Notes: generated from the letters alone by a model not told the origin. A stretch of DNA of 64,000 nucleotides from Hymenopus coronatus (GCA_030762935.1 CM060883.1:30932501-30996500); one strand, 5' to 3'; positions 1 through 11,514 are shown, numbered from the stretch's first letter. A program made the numbers and translations.

Positions 1-654
1 CAAAAGAAAAACGGACACTCCCATCTGTGAAAATTGCAACTACTTCACAACTGCAACTAATAACAAGGAATACCTCGAAAACGGTAAGCTCCAAGAAAAA
101 ATGTATATGACATAACTTGTGAATTTTAACAGACCTACATTTTTTATATAGTAAGTTTTTGTCTATTTCTTACGGTTTACTAGTTATGCCAAATGAAGCA
201 AAATTCATCCCGAATAAACAGGTATTTAGAAGCTATTCCCATAAAATTCAAGATATACATTTTATTTGTGATATAAATGGCTTTAATATGTAGTATTTTA
301 ATCAAAATCGTTAGAGCCATTTTTAAGAAAAACAAAATTTTCTAAAATTTGTCCATTTAAAGGGTAGTTAGGGGGGGGATTTTCTTGAAAATCTTCGTGT
401 CGCATCGTTGGAAGATGCCAAACCTAAATACCAAGTTTGGTATTTAACCGTCTTTTCGTTTTTGAGCTATGCTGTTCACAGACACACACACACACACACA
501 CACACGGACCTGTTTCTGAAAATGCTTTTTTTGGACTCAGGGGGTCCTAAAAGATGTATTTACGGTGAAATATGCACATCGAATTTTTGGGTGGAATACA
601 ATACTTCTCTATCCCTATGTACATTGTACATACGGGCTAGATAAAGTAAAAATG
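1..654 (-). mobile_element. DLR repeat, subfamily B, truncated by the window start
   Basis: This is a copy of the dominant DLR family, read 3' to 5' on the given strand. It enters mid-element and ends at the DLR 5' terminus near 654. It shows the family landmarks: the element's stretch around AAGGAATACCTCG, the palindrome ACCAAGTTTGGT, a (CA)n run at 481-505, and a 5' terminal hairpin. The internal text AAAACGGACACTCCCATCTG and the hairpin with TACGGGCTAG define a variant (subfamily B) shared with the copies at 11.8, 44.2 and 61.5 kb. No protein is encoded; the reading frame through the CA run is an artefact. Confidence 0.8.
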
Positions 655-1038
655 TAGATCTCGTTAAAACACACTTTTATTATGCACGCAGTAGAGAAAG
701 TAAAAATTGCAGGCATTAAATTCTGTTGTTATATGTGGTTTGCACTTATTTGCTCTAGTTCTGTTTTCCAGGTTTGAGAATGGAGCGGCAGCATTAGTTC
801 ACGGCTTCCTTGATCAATTTTTACTATGAAGACAGTTTCAATATCAGTCCATATGCCATGATGTGCTTCTCCGTTTGTGACCGCTCATATTGTAATAAAT
901 GCAGTTTAACTGTGATTAATACAAAATATTTGCCAAATGTGATTTCAATTAGTAATATTGTATTTAGAAACATGAAATAATATCTTATTGTTTAAAAAGT
1001 GGTTGATAATGTGCTAACCATAGTTTTTAAGTGCCTAA
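655..1038. other. Unassigned AT-rich DNA
   Basis: No reading frame, RNA gene or repeat that I recognise. The stretch lies between a DLR copy and a SINE and carries the left target duplication of that SINE at its end. Confidence 0.5.
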
Positions 1039-1049
1039 ATGAGCTCATT

Positions 1050-1400
1050 GGTCGTCTCCTTAGCGCGGTGGTAGCGCAGCTGCTTACCAAGTGGGAGACC
1101 TGGGTTCGATCCCCAGTACCGGCGTGGGGATTTTTCCCCCGCTGGGAGACCTGGCCCAGGGTGCACTCAGCCTCGTAAGGTCCCTGGGGGGCCAATTGAG
1201 GAGCTACTTGATGCAGAAGTAGCGGCTCCAGGTCATGAGGACCGCATCAACCGGCCGGGGGGACTCGAGGCGCTGACCACGTCTCACCCTCCAATACTGC
1301 ACCCCATCCATGACGTCTGTAGTGGACCGAGATGGGGGACGCAGCGGCCGGGCGGTAGGCCAAGGTTCCTTGTGAGCTGTCGTGCCATGGAGTAAAAAAT
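1050..1400 (+). mobile_element. tRNA-derived SINE, family S2 (complete)
   Basis: The head is tRNA-like, with an A-box-like TTAGCGCGGTGGTAGCGC and a B-box GGTTCGATCCCC. A ~270 bp tRNA-unrelated body follows, ending at CCATGGAG and a short A-rich tail. An 11 bp perfect target-site duplication (ATGAGCTCATT) flanks it at 1039-1049 and 1401-1411. A second copy, near-identical by eye, lies at 23355-23703. The element depends on LINE machinery in trans; the intact duplication and high similarity suggest recent insertion. The small minus-strand frames across it are incidental. Confidence 0.92.
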
Positions 1401-1500
1401 ATGAGCTCATTAAAAATGAACAAAAGTGTAATTGTGTAACACCACAAAAAAATAATCATATGAACAAAATCAATGTTTATCCTTTTTATTTATTTATTTC

Positions 1501-1735
1501 TTTTTTTGATAGTGTTTAGCACCCGCTTTTACTACAAATGGCACCGCAAGCGATGACACTTAGATACATGACATGAAGATGGAGCACCGGTGGAATGCGA
1601 TGGCGGGGGAAACGAAGAACCTGGAGAAAACCACCCCTGCGCCGCTTTGTCCATTACAAACCTCAGATGCGGTCATTTGGGATCGAATCCGGGCCGTCTA
1701 CGTTATCCTTTTTATCCCCAAAATAGAAGACGTGA
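1501..1735 (-). mobile_element. SINE family S3 (tRNA-Leu/Ser-like head), truncated
   Basis: The text reads TAGTGTTTAGCACCCGC at the SINE tail side through ATCGAATCCGGGCCGTCTACG at the B-box side, so the element runs on the minus strand. It matches the fuller copy at 4358-4604 but lacks the A-box end, so it is truncated or diverged. No clear target duplication was seen. Confidence 0.75.
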
Positions 1736-1915
1736 GTAAAAATGATTTATAGAAAAGCCAAATTCCACTCAATATTTCAGTATCCAAGATATACCGTTTT
1801 TGCAATAGTAAACACAATATAAGCTAATTAAGTTGGTTGGAACCGGGAGTAGATCATTATTGCTGCATAATTGTAGCTGGATTAAGGCTAAGTTTCATCA
1901 TATCACAATTTTTAA

Positions 1916-2690
1916 ATTTCTCTACACTACTATGTGCTTAGTGTATAGAGAAGGTATTGCATTGCACCCAAAAATTCGATACCAAGATTTCACCGGGAAT
2001 ACATGTTTTGGGTCCCCCTGAATAAAAAAAAAACATTTTTGGAAAAAGGGCCATGTGTGTGTGTGTTTGTGTGTATGTGGACAGCATAGCTCAAAAACGA
2101 AAAGACCGTTGAATGCCAAACTTGGTATTTAAGTTTGTTATCTTCCAAGAATGCGACACGAAGATTTTCAAGAAAACTACCCTTTGTATGGAACTTTTAT
2201 CGAACATTTTGATTTTCTCAAAAATGGCACTAACGATTTTGATTAAAATGTCATATATTAAGGATATTTACCTGACAAATAAAATGCATATCTTGCATTT
2301 TCTGGGAATAAACTCTGAAGACTGCTTTATTCTGGATGAATATTACGGAATTTTGCATAACTGCTAAACCGTAAGAGATAGACAAAAACTTACCACACAA
2401 AAAATGCAAAGCACATTAAAACACACACTTTATGTTATATACATTTTTTTCGTGGAATTGCATGTTTTTGAGATATTCCTTGTTTTTGGTTTCAGTCTTG
2501 AAGAACATACTTTCCTCATAAAGAGATTTGTCAACTTCTGTCCATACAATGGAAATTCAGTCACCAGCTTTTGAGTATCACCTTAACCTATGGTACTCCC
2601 CTAATTCGCTTCTACTTACAAGGAAGCAAGTAATAAGACTGCTAATTTTTTCTCGATTAGCATGAAGTAAATGGAAGCATAAGCTTGATT
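1916..2690 (+). mobile_element. DLR repeat, 3'-truncated
   Basis: It starts at TTTCTCTACACTACTATG with the 5' palindrome, then ATTGCACCCAAAAATTCG, a (GT)n tract near 2055-2075, ACCAAACTTGGT, and the AT-rich body. Similarity stops near AGCATAAGCTTGATTC, about 60 bp before the normal 3' hairpin. The 62-84 codon frames here are chance frames in the repeat. Confidence 0.85.
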
Positions 2691-3055
2691 CACCATAGCC
2701 TGGAAAACCCAAAGCGCGGGGTCTGTACCCGCAGTGGAATTTCCGACAAACCATTTCCAGGAACAAACCCGGCTAGTCTGTAAACAGGTTCTTCTTGCTG
2801 CTGGGACAGAGTGACAAAAGAAATGAAGCCACATTTAATACGAACATCGACAGTAGCATGCAAGCCAATCGCTACATCCTGTGAGATACGTTACAGCACA
2901 GCATCCTTCCGTCCCCTTCCCTTCAACGGAAATATGGCCCAAATTGCGGTAAAAATGTTACATCAGCTGATGTCTGGCTATTGCTTTGGAGAGCCTTAAT
3001 CAAAATATTATAGATAGTAATGCTGAGCTCCATTTGGGAGGATTTAATATTAAAA
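2691..3055. other. Unassigned DNA between two DLR copies
   Basis: Higher in GC than its neighbours. Overlapping short frames exist on both strands, but none shows a recognisable domain. It may be an old transposon remnant. Confidence 0.4.
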
Positions 3056-3885
3056 ACCAGATGTGTTCCATTCGCATGACTTTTTCTACATCAACGAATT
3101 ATTGTTACAAACGTTATGCTTCTATTTACTTAATTCTAATTGAGAAAAAAATTAGCAGAAAGAGTCTTATTTTCTGCTTCCTTGTCAGTAGAAAACGAGG
3201 GTACCATAGGTCAAAGTGATAGTCAAAAGCTGGTTGCTATGTGACTGAAGTTTCTTTGTTTGTATGGACAGGAGTTGACAGATTCTTGTATGAGAAAAGT
3301 GTACGTTTTTTAAAGCTGAAACCAAAAACAAGGAATAACTCAAAAATGATCCACTCCACGAAAAAAATGTATATAACATAAATTGTGTGTTTTAACGTGC
3401 TCCACCTTTTTTGTGCGGTAAGTTTTTGTCCATCTCTTACGGTTTATCAGTTATGTAAAATTCGTAAAATTCATCCAGAATAAAGTAGTTTTCAAGGCTA
3501 TTCCCAGAAAATTCAAGATGTACTATTTATTTCTCAGGTAAATATCTTTGATATACGATATTTTAATCAAAATCGTTTCCGCCATTTTTGAGAAAATCAA
3601 AATTTTCGAAAATTTTTCTATGTAAAGAGTAGTTTGAGGTGGGAGGATTTTTCCCAAAATCTTTGTGTCGCATCCCTGAAAGATACTAGACTTAAATACC
3701 AAGTTTGGTGTACTACCGACTTTTCTATTTGGAGACATCGTGTTCATAGACACACGCACTTTTTCTATTTTTTTGATACAGGGGATCCTAAAACGTATAT
3801 TTCCGGTGAAATCTCGGTATCAAATTTTTGGGTGGAACTCAATACCTACTCTATACACTATGTACATGGAATGTGCAGAGAAAGA
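3056..3885 (-). mobile_element. DLR repeat, near full length
   Basis: It begins (given strand) at CCAGATGTGTTCCATTCGCATGAC, which is the DLR 3' hairpin region, and ends at TGTGCAGAGAAAG, the 5' terminus. The subterminal inverted repeat is eroded (TTTTTCTACATC) but recognisable. The CA tract is nearly lost and replaced by a T-rich run near 3759-3775. Confidence 0.85.
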
Positions 3886-3963
3886 CAAAATAATTGTTTT
3901 GCTGAACCTGACTGTAGTCAGTGTCTTCTGGTATTAATACCGCTTAGGTGAATACAAAACTGA

Positions 3964-4210
3964 CATGGGCGGTAGTGTGGGGGTAGCGTGTCTGCCTCAT
4001 ATTCAACAGGTCGTGAGTTCGAATCTCGCTTAGTTGCCCGGATAAGGTATTTTTTCGGGGTTTTCCCTTATCCTGAGGAGACGAATGTCGAGTAACTTTA
4101 AGCTCCACGGACCCCGAGATCATTTGAGCATCATTTCACCAATTTCATTCATCGTCCGATATGACCAAACAGGTTAAAGGACGTTAATAAAAAAAAAAAA
4201 AAAAAAAAAA
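3964..4210 (+). mobile_element. tRNA-derived SINE, family S4 (complete)
   Basis: The tRNA-like head contains TAGTGTGGGGGTAGCGTG (A box) and GAGTTCGAATCTC (B box). The body includes CCCGAGATCATTTGAGCATC, and a ~25 nt A tail ends the element. An 8 bp duplication AAAACTGA flanks it at 3956-3963 and 4211-4218. Related copies lie at 38604-38867 and, reversed, at 63540-63700. Confidence 0.9.
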
Positions 4211-4214
4211 AAAA

Positions 4215-4345
4215 CTGATAGACTTGCTCCGTGCATCTACTGCTTTACGAGGGGTTTGATTTCCGGCTGCGGGTGGGAAGGTTTCTTGCCTAGATTGTTC
4301 CCTATTCTTCCTCCCGGGGCTCGGAAGTATTAATGTGCGTGTGAA
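4215..4345 (+). mobile_element. SINE family S6 fragment
   Basis: GGGGTTTGATTTCCGGCTG resembles a B-box region and is followed by ATTGTTCCCTATTC. The same combination occurs reversed at 11515-11620, which supports a shared tRNA-derived SINE. The A-box part is diverged here. Confidence 0.5.
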
Positions 4346-4357
4346 ATTATGTGTGAT

Positions 4358-4604
4358 TTTTATAGTGTTTAACGCCCGCTTTTACTACAAATGGCACCGC
4401 AGGCAATGAATGACACTGGTGATACATATAATGAAGATGGAGCACCGGTGGAATGCGATAGTGGCGGAATCCGGAGAACCAGGAGAAACCCCGCCCCTGC
4501 GCCGCTTTGTCCACCACAAATCTCACATGTGGTCGCTTGGAATCGAACCCGAGCCGTCTAGGTGAGAGGCGAATGGTCTAACCGCTCGGCCACAAGCGGC
4601 CTGT
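4358..4604 (-). mobile_element. SINE family S3 (tRNA-Leu/Ser-like head), complete head
   Basis: On the minus strand the head reads GGCCGCTTGTGGCCGAGCGG, then TTAGACC, a long variable region and a B box GGTTCGATTCC, like a class II (Leu/Ser) tRNA. The body contains the diagnostic stretch around GCACCGGTGGAATGCGATAG and ends at GGGCGTTAAACACTATA. This is the best head of the family in the window. Confidence 0.85.
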
Positions 4605-4632
4605 GTGTGTACGTCTAATTAAAGATTGCAAA

Positions 4633-5464
4633 TCTGATGTGTTCCATTCACATGACTTTTTCTACATCTCAGCAACAATCTATTGTTAAAAAGCTTATGC
4701 TTCTATTTACTTCATGTTAATTCAGAAAAATTAGCAGAAATAGTCTTATTACTTGCTTCCTTGTAGGTAGAAGCGAAACAAGGGAGTACAATTGGTTAAA
4801 CTGGCAGCCAAAAACTGGTTGCTCTGCGACTGAAGTTCCTTTGTTTGTATGGACAGAAGTTGACAAATTCCTGTTGAGTAAAATATAAGTTTGTCAAAGC
4901 TGAAAGCAAAAACAACGAATATCTAAAATGCGATCAACTCCACGAAAAAAAAGGATATAACTTATGTTGTGTGTTTTAACGTGCTATACATTTTTTGTGT
5001 GGTTAAGTTTTTGTCCATCTCTTACATGTAAAATTCCGTAAAATTCATCCAGAGTAAAGTAGTCTTCAGAGGCTATTCTCAGAAAATTCAATATATACAT
5101 TTTATTTGCCAGGTAAATATCTTTAATATACGATATTTTAATCGAAATCGTTTGAGCCATTTTTAAGAAAATCAACATTTTCGTAAAAAGTTCCATGTAA
5201 AGGGCAGTTTGGGGTGGGAGGATTTTTCTCAAAATCTTCGCATCCTTGGAAGATACTAAACTTAAATACCAAGTTTGGTATTTTACCGACTTTTCGTTTT
5301 TGATTTATTGTGTTCACAGACACACGGAACTTTATCTGAAAATACATTTTTTGGATACAGGGGACCCTAAAATATATATTTCCGGTGAAATCTCGATATC
5401 GAATTTTTGGATGGAGTGCAATACTTTCTCTATACACTATGTACATAGTACGTGTAGGGAAAGT
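4633..5464 (-). mobile_element. DLR repeat, full length
   Basis: It runs from TCTGATGTGTTCCATTCACA (3' hairpin side) to GTGTAGGGAAAGT (5' terminus). All family landmarks are present and the 5' palindrome around CTATGTACATAG is intact. The CA tract is very short (CAGACACACGG), showing that its length varies between copies. Confidence 0.9.
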
Positions 5465-5780
5465 AAAAACATAGAAAACAAACATCAGTACACCTGTTAA
5501 CATCATTGACGATATGCAATATGCTCAAAAGGGAAATGCTGCCGATAGGACCATGTAGTTGAAGGCGGGATATAAGTGGAACAAAGAGACAAAAACAAAA
5601 CTGATATACCTTTTCCAAAACCAATAAAGCTAAGAAGCAGTAAACCCAAATGAATAGTACAGTACGATCTCTGTGACGCCTCAATTTAGATAAAACAATG
5701 ACGAAGAAGGCAATTTTTGCAAGGACATTTGTCTAACCGAGCGTTTGCATTTCGTCTGTGTCACCGCCGACTTTGTGGTT
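5465..5780. other. Unassigned DNA
   Basis: No recognisable coding, RNA or repeat signal. It separates a DLR from the S5 SINE. Confidence 0.4.
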
Positions 5781-5799
5781 TCCCGTTGTTGCCAGGCAA

Positions 5800-6310
5800 A
5801 TGCTGGGGTGTCAGCCCCAGCAGCCGTCGTCGTTGGCGCGTTTGGCGTTGACGCTCTGCCGCAAAAGGGTCACGGGTTCGAATTCCGCAATAGGCATGAG
5901 TGTTTAGTGTTTGCGTTCTTTGTAACTCATTGTCTCTCCCCTGATGGCAAAACTCATTTCAACTTTCTAGGTACTGGACTTGACTAGGTAGTTTGGTGGT
6001 GTATGGTGCGCAGTGGTTATGCACTACACATACCATCCTCGGGTAGGATTCCAGGCAGTTCTAATCAGTTTGTTAGGAGTTGCGCTGGGGCTGTAGGAGT
6101 GTCTTCATCTATAAACCTTAGAGACCCCGGAATAGCCGCACCTACCCCTCCTGGTCCAGGCAACAACCTTTCGGATCTTTCACCTCCTCCCATCCTCCTT
6201 CCTCCCGAATATTACACGCGAGCACAATAAGCTTCTGTCTTCTGCCTCTTGCAAGGGAAAAATATTGGTCATTGCCTGGCATTAGCTAACATTACATAAC
6301 ATAACATCTA
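5800..6310 (+). mobile_element. SINE family S5 (tRNA-derived, long body)
   Basis: The head is tRNA-like: GTTGGCGCGTTTGGCGTTGACG (A-box region) and CACGGGTTCGAATTCC (B box). A ~400 bp GC-richer body ends in a simple tail based on ACATAAC. A reversed, shorter relative lies at 19095-19272 with the same GTTTGGCGTTGACGCTCTGC stretch. The 75-80 codon frames here have no domain. Confidence 0.65.
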
Positions 6311-6780
6311 AATATATCGCAATGCGACCCACGGAATATAAAACTATAAACAGGTTACAAATACATCAATAAAATAGAATGCGGGACAACCATACATGAA
6401 ATAGTAATAAAATAATACCACTATTTATTGTATTCAAATTAATTTCAGCCCGCCTATTATTCAGGAAAACGAAGTAGAGTGGACAAAATATGACATTTGC
6501 ATGCCATTCCTTATTTTGCACCCTACCCAAAGCATAAACTCGGATCTATTCATACTATGAAAAAAATCAAACTAACATTTCAAATCAAGATCCAACATAC
6601 CGTGTCGGCGTATATTAGGCCATAATTACAGTGGTTCCTTGATCAGAGAATTTCTAGTTCACGAGTACGCCACTATATGCACACGGCGAGGGATCAACTA
6701 GTTGCCCATAGATGGCACTATAGGTCGAAATTACGGTCTGCGGAGTGATACATTTTTATTTAAAGATATGAGGTGATCAC
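6311..6780. other. Unassigned AT-rich DNA
   Basis: Nothing recognised. The downstream boundary is a degraded SINE. Confidence 0.4.
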
Positions 6781-6784
6781 ACGG

Positions 6785-6918
6785 GATCAACAACAAAATT
6801 CCATTTGAGGATTTTTACGTCCGAAAAAAAAATGTATCACCTGCCGCCGAGCTCGAACCAACAACCTTGTGCATTAGATGTTAGCATGGCAACCACCAAA
6901 CACCACGGAGGGTGACGT
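6785..6918 (-). mobile_element. SINE family S1 remnant (tRNA-like head)
   Basis: On the minus strand it reads GTCACCCTCCGTGGTGTTTG, then GTTGCCATGCTAACATC and GTTGGTTCGAGC, a diverged version of the S1 head seen intact at 52402. The part after the head is cut off. Confidence 0.65.
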
Positions 6919-6919
6919 A

Positions 6920-7705
6920 ATATTTGTACATATTTATTTCGATTTACAACTTATCTGATGACGTGCTGTTATACTGTACAAATAAACACCCACGCAGAGC
7001 CTTCAACCCCATTCAGAGACATCTCTGCCTCATCCAAGAGTGGTGCGAGCGATTGTCCATCAATCCGGAGAAAAGCCACGCTATTCTCTTCACCAAGCGC
7101 CGCTTTCCCGCAAACTTCCCCACATACACGTACCTCAGACGAAGGATACAATGGACCAACACCATCACCTACTTGAGGGTGAAGCTTGACAGGGGCGTCG
7201 CACATCAGGGGGCTGTGGTGCCGGGGCAATGGGGCTGCGGCCTCAATGTACCCGATGCTGAAGTCCTCGATGACGGTTCCCCTTAAGTTGCGCCTCTTGA
7301 GGGCTCTCATAGTCCCCTTGTTAATCTACGCCTGTGAGATCTGGGGCATGGCGGCAGACTCCAGTCTGCTGTTGCTTCAGCGGGTACAGAATAGGTGTCT
7401 TCGGGGTATCTGTTCTGTGCCTCGAGGCTTTCCAACGAGATTCCTGCACGAAGCCTCTGGTCTACCATACCTGGAGGACGAGATTAGGCGTCGGGCAACA
7501 AAATTCAACGAAGGGTTACCATTCCATCGGAGCGCCCTCGTTAGGTCTCTTGGGGATTACGATCCCACAAACCGCCACTTCAGGCGATACCGGCTTCCCC
7601 GCATGGCTTCCGGGCATCCCCGGTAACGAAGGAGCACCTCCAACAGCTGCTACGGCTAAGCTCCTTATAATCCTTCAAGAGTTGCTTGAATTCAAAATTA
7701 AGACC
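6920..7705 (+). pseudogene. Jockey-type LINE reverse transcriptase, 3' fragment
   Basis: Two overlapping frames give the C-terminal half of a non-LTR reverse transcriptase. The first (6924-7286) has LSDDVLLY at the place of the catalytic YADD motif, followed by LIQEWCERLSINPEKSHAIL and ITYLRVKLDR. The second (from about 7186) continues with LRLLRALIVPLLIYACEIWG, LLLLQRVQNRCLRGIC and LPYLEDEIRRRATKF, the conserved thumb/C-terminal region of Jockey and CR1 elements. A frameshift near 7200 joins them, and the start is truncated. The protein would copy LINE RNA at a nicked target; this copy is dead. Confidence 0.9.
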
Positions 7706-8340
7706 TCAAAAGAAACATTTTGATAAAAACACACCAGTGATGCACAAGGGCCGTTGCACCATCATAAACAACCGTCGAGGGGCAACACTGGCCTCCTCCC
7801 GTCACTCCACAACCCCAACACTCACCCACCATCACGCAAAAACCCACAATCCCGTCAGAACGTGGTTAAGTTCTCTCCGAGAACAGGGACACGTCTATCA
7901 CACCTCGGGCTGCCCTCAGCCTGCCAATTGCTCTGGTCTGGTTACAACTTAAATTGTCCTTATTTTCCAAGAATTAACAGATCTATTGTGGTTTAAGTTA
8001 ACTATACCTTTAATAGTAGAGGTGGAATTGAAATTATAAACTCAATAAAATATTGCTTTTCTTTGAAAATGCATTTTCATATTCCCCTGCTCCATTCCTA
8101 CCATTCACAAACTGCCTATCAGAAACAGATGAAATACGGTTTTCCTATATTCTTTCTTTCGACCTGCTGAAATGAGTATTTCTTTGCTTAAATTTAAAGA
8201 AACTAGCTCAGAGGAAATTAAAACGTTAAAGATCATTATCAAATTACATTCTAAAATGTGATTTACATAATTTACAAAATAAGATCTAAAAACCAGCTTT
8301 TCAACTTATGTCGATCATGGCTAACGTTAAGAAAAACATT
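7706..8340. other. Unassigned DNA downstream of the LINE fragment
   Basis: The first ~280 bp (to about 7990) are GC-richer and may be LINE 3' sequence. The rest is AT-rich with no feature seen. Confidence 0.4.
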
Positions 8341-8880
8341 GAAAATTCTGCACTTAAATGAAATCTACATTTTTACTGTAGTATGTTTTTATCTGTCAGC
8401 CACGGCTTCCTAGTTATATACAAAGTTTACAAAATTTACTCAGTATGAAGAACATAGAGCTGTTATTTAATCAAAACCGTTCGACAATTTTTGAGAAAAT
8501 TAAAAAAAAAAAAAAAAAAAAAAACGAAAATTTGTCGATATAAACGAAAGTTTGAGAGTGTGATTTTTTTTAAACTTCACCTTATCTGATCTCTGTTTCA
8601 GGTATAAAATGTTGCACTTTTTCGGCTATTCCTTTGTATGTTGTGCTGAATATTAATTACTAACTCAAATGATGTATTCAAAATTATTAAAGCAATTGTT
8701 TTGAGGAAATAAAAAATAACGAGAACTTTTCAATGAAAAGGATAACTTGAAGTGCGAATGTTCATGAAAATCTTCGCAAAGGACCTCAAAACGCAGTTGA
8801 AATCTTGATATTTTACGCAGAAAGTTATAGGTACTAATTCCACCACCTACTGTGTGTGGGTAGTGAAGACATTGAAACTA
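8341..8880 (-). mobile_element. DLR repeat, very diverged (old) copy
   Basis: The order of landmarks fits a minus-oriented DLR: GAAATCTACATTTTTACTG, GTTTTTATCTGTCAGCCACGG, TTTAATCAAAACCGTTCGAC, TTTTTGAGAAAATTAAAA with an A-run expansion (8502-8524), and AAAGTTTGAGAGTGTGATTT. Divergence is far higher than in neighbouring copies, so the family has a long history. Confidence 0.55.
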
Positions 8881-8939
8881 TTTTCACCAATATTTTAATA
8901 TTGTATTTAATGTTTAATTAGGTATACACTCTTATTAAA

Positions 8940-9236
8940 GGGTGGCGCCGTGAGCGAGTAGTTAAACCGCTCGACTCCCATCTAGGCGGCCCGGATTCGA
9001 TCCCAAGCTCCCGCATGTGGGATTTGTGGTGGACAAAGCGGTATTTGGGTGGGTTTTCTCCGGGTTTTCCCATTTCCCCCACCACTCATTCCACCAAATT
9101 TTCCATCATCACTTTTCCAATCATCCATTTCGCATGCATTTCATATCATCATCCACTTCCTTACGCTCATGCCTGGCTACGGGTCGACCAATCGTTCCAG
9201 GTTCTCCATTCTATGGTTTCTGTGGTTTTATACAAA
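8940..9236 (+). mobile_element. tRNA-derived SINE related to S3
   Basis: The head reads GGCGCCGTGAGCGAGTAGTT, then AAACCGCTCGACTCCC and a B-box-like CGGATTCGATCCC. The body has GGATTTGTGGTGGACAAAGC and TTTTCTCCGGGTTTTCCC, which are plus-strand equivalents of S3 body text. It abuts a DLR at its 3' side. The three overlapping plus-strand frames here are non-coding. Confidence 0.7.
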
Positions 9237-9238
9237 AG

Positions 9239-9651
9239 TCATCAAGAATAAAAGGGATTTCTTCAGAGGTTACTCCAAGAAAATTAAACATGTACATTTT
9301 TTTTGTCATGAAAATATAGTATTTTAATCAAAATCGTTAAAACAATTTTGAGCAAATCAAAATTTTCGAAATATGATCCATGTAAAGGGTAATTAGGGAG
9401 GATTTTCTTGAAATTTTTCGTGTCGCATCATTTGGAAGATACTGAACACAAATCCCAAGTTCTCCAACTTTCCGTTTTGGATTTATGTTGCCCATTAACA
9501 CACACACACACAAACGCGTGGACCTATTTCTAAAAAGCTAATTTTGAATTCAGGGGGCTCCAAAACATGTAATTCCGGTAAAATCTCGGTGTCGAATTTT
9601 TGGGTGGAATAAAATCTACTACCTACATTGTACACGCGTGCCAGAGAAAGT
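9239..9651 (-). mobile_element. DLR repeat, truncated at the 3' side
   Basis: It starts inside the element at CATCAAGAATAAAAGG and runs to the 5' terminus CCAGAGAAAGT. ACCAAGTT, the (CA)n run near 9500, GAATTTTTGGGTGGAAT and the terminal hairpin are present. Confidence 0.8.
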
Positions 9652-10025
9652 AAAAATGCATATAAACAACACTTTTGCGGGCTTTTTCAATGGACAGATA
9701 CTATTTCCAGTTAACAGAGTAAAAAAATAGACACGAGGAGTGCTGTTTTCATTAAAAAACAAAAATAAAAGATAAACAGTGCTTTAAGCAAATATTTTAC
9801 ATGTATCCGCAGTGGAAATGCAAAAATAAACATCTGCGCATTGTTTATTCCCTTCTCAAAAGCAATTTATTGCAGTAATGCCACTCTCACTGAAGAGGCA
9901 TAGGCTCGACAGCAAAATAACTCTTTTCCTCTCCGAGTAATTTAAACGAAATGAACAATGTTAATCTCAAAATGAGTTGTAGCTCTCTGCCTTGATTAAA
10001 AAAGAAATATTACTACCGCTCTGTC
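9652..10025. other. Unassigned DNA
   Basis: No coding or repeat signal recognised. Confidence 0.4.
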
Positions 10026-10029
10026 ATTG

Positions 10030-10175
10030 TTACTTTCTCTAGTTTAGGTGGTGCAAAAAGGGGAGCATTTCACCGAAAATTGGATATTGAGATATTTCGT
10101 GGTGCCCTGAATAAGTATAATAAAATAAAGTTTTTTTTTTTTTTTTTACAAAATGTGTGTCTGAACAGCATGATT
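10030..10175 (+). mobile_element. DLR repeat, short diverged 5' fragment
   Basis: TTACTTTCTCTAGTTTAGG, then ATTTCACCGAAAATTGGATA and GGTGCCCTGAATAAGTA, followed by a T run and GTGTGTCTGAACAGCATGA. This is the 5' block of a DLR with large deletions. Confidence 0.55.
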
Positions 10176-10197
10176 CGTGAAGTAAATGTAAAAAAAA

Positions 10198-11056
10198 TCA
10201 GATGCGTTCCATTCACATGACTTTCTCTACATCTCTGCAACAAATTATTGTTAAAAAGCGTATGCCTCTATTTACTTCATGCTAAACGAGAAAAAAATAG
10301 CAGAAATAGTCTTATTACTTGCTTCCTTGTAAGTAGAAGCAAAATAAGGGAGTAACATAGGTTAAAGTAATAGTTAAAAGCTGGCTGCTAAGTTCCTTTA
10401 TTTGTATGGACAGGAGTTTGACAAATTCCTGTATGAGAAAGTATAAGTTTTTTAAAGCTGAAACCAAAAACAAGGAATATCTCAAAAAGATCACTTCCAC
10501 GAAAAAAAAAGTACGTAAAATAAGCTCGATGTTTTAACGTGTTCTACATTTTCTGTGTGGTAAGTTTTTGTCCCTCTCTTACGGTTTAGCATTTATGCAA
10601 CATTCCGTAAAATTCATCCAGAATAAAGTAGTCTTCAAAGACTATTCCCAGAAAATTCAAGATATACTATTTATTTGTCAGGTAAATATATTTAATATAC
10701 GATATTTTAATCAAAATCGTTAAAGCCATTTTTGAGAAAATCAAAATTATCGAAAAAAGTTCCATGTAATGTGTATTTTGGGGTGAGGGGATTTTTCTCA
10801 AAATCTTCGTGTTGTATCCCTGGAAGATACTAAACTTAAATACCAAGTTTGGTATTTTACCGACTTTTCGTTTTTGAGTTATGTGTTCAGAGACACACGT
10901 ACACACACAGGCGGACCTTTTTTGGAAAATGTTTTTTTTTTTTTTTTGGATACAGGGAGCCATAAAACATATATTTGCAGTGAAATCTCCGTAGAATTTT
11001 TGGGTGGAATTCAATACCTTCTCTATACACTATGCACATGTACATGTAGAGGAAGT
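10198..11056 (-). mobile_element. DLR repeat, full length
   Basis: It runs from TCAGATGCGTTCCATTCACA to GTAGAGGAAGT. All landmarks are present, including the subterminal inverted repeat ACTTTCTCTACATCTC next to the 3' hairpin, the CA tract (10895-10909) and a T-run expansion near 10931-10946. Confidence 0.9.
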
Positions 11057-11514
11057 AAGTATAACATTTCCCATTTAAATTCGGCAGTTTATAAGGACGG
11101 AAGGAAGAGACTTTCCCGGAAATTCTCTATTCCAAGCCAAACTTAACAAGGAAAAAGTCTCTGGTTTTCCTTTCCTATAAAACAGCTCTATGAATTTTGA
11201 TAAAGCAATAGATAACAGTTTACTGCAGCTTATGGTGTCTACAAGAATAGAAATGTTTGTTCATCGTTGCCTTGTCGTTAATTTGCATTTCCTCACAGAA
11301 GTACATTTCGAAATGTTAACTGATCATTCTTTTATTTCTTTTTTAACTGTTTCATTTGAAAAGCCCTCTTTAACTTCAATGTGGTCATATCAGGAACTTT
11401 GACTTGTGAAACAACTGTATTACTGCAGGTTTAGAACATTAAGTTAACCAATTTTATATCACTAAGTACACGCACATTCACTCTCGAATTCATAATTCCA
11501 GATTCTGTTGAGGA
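11057..11514. other. Unassigned DNA
   Basis: A 70-codon plus-strand frame (11190-11402) is present. It shows no recognisable domain and no splice or start context that I can defend. Confidence 0.35.

Noticed and set aside
408..644. Frames rich in Thr-His or Cys-Val across CA/GT runs (also at 11843, 30014, 35034, 49463)
   Set aside because: They are translations of the DLR microsatellite and flanks, recur in both orientations with shifting frames, and end at repeat boundaries.
1050..1125. Functional tRNA gene
   Set aside because: A and B boxes are present, but the full cloverleaf does not close and the sequence continues into a repeated SINE body with target duplications. The same holds for the heads at 3964, 4604, 31829 and 52402.
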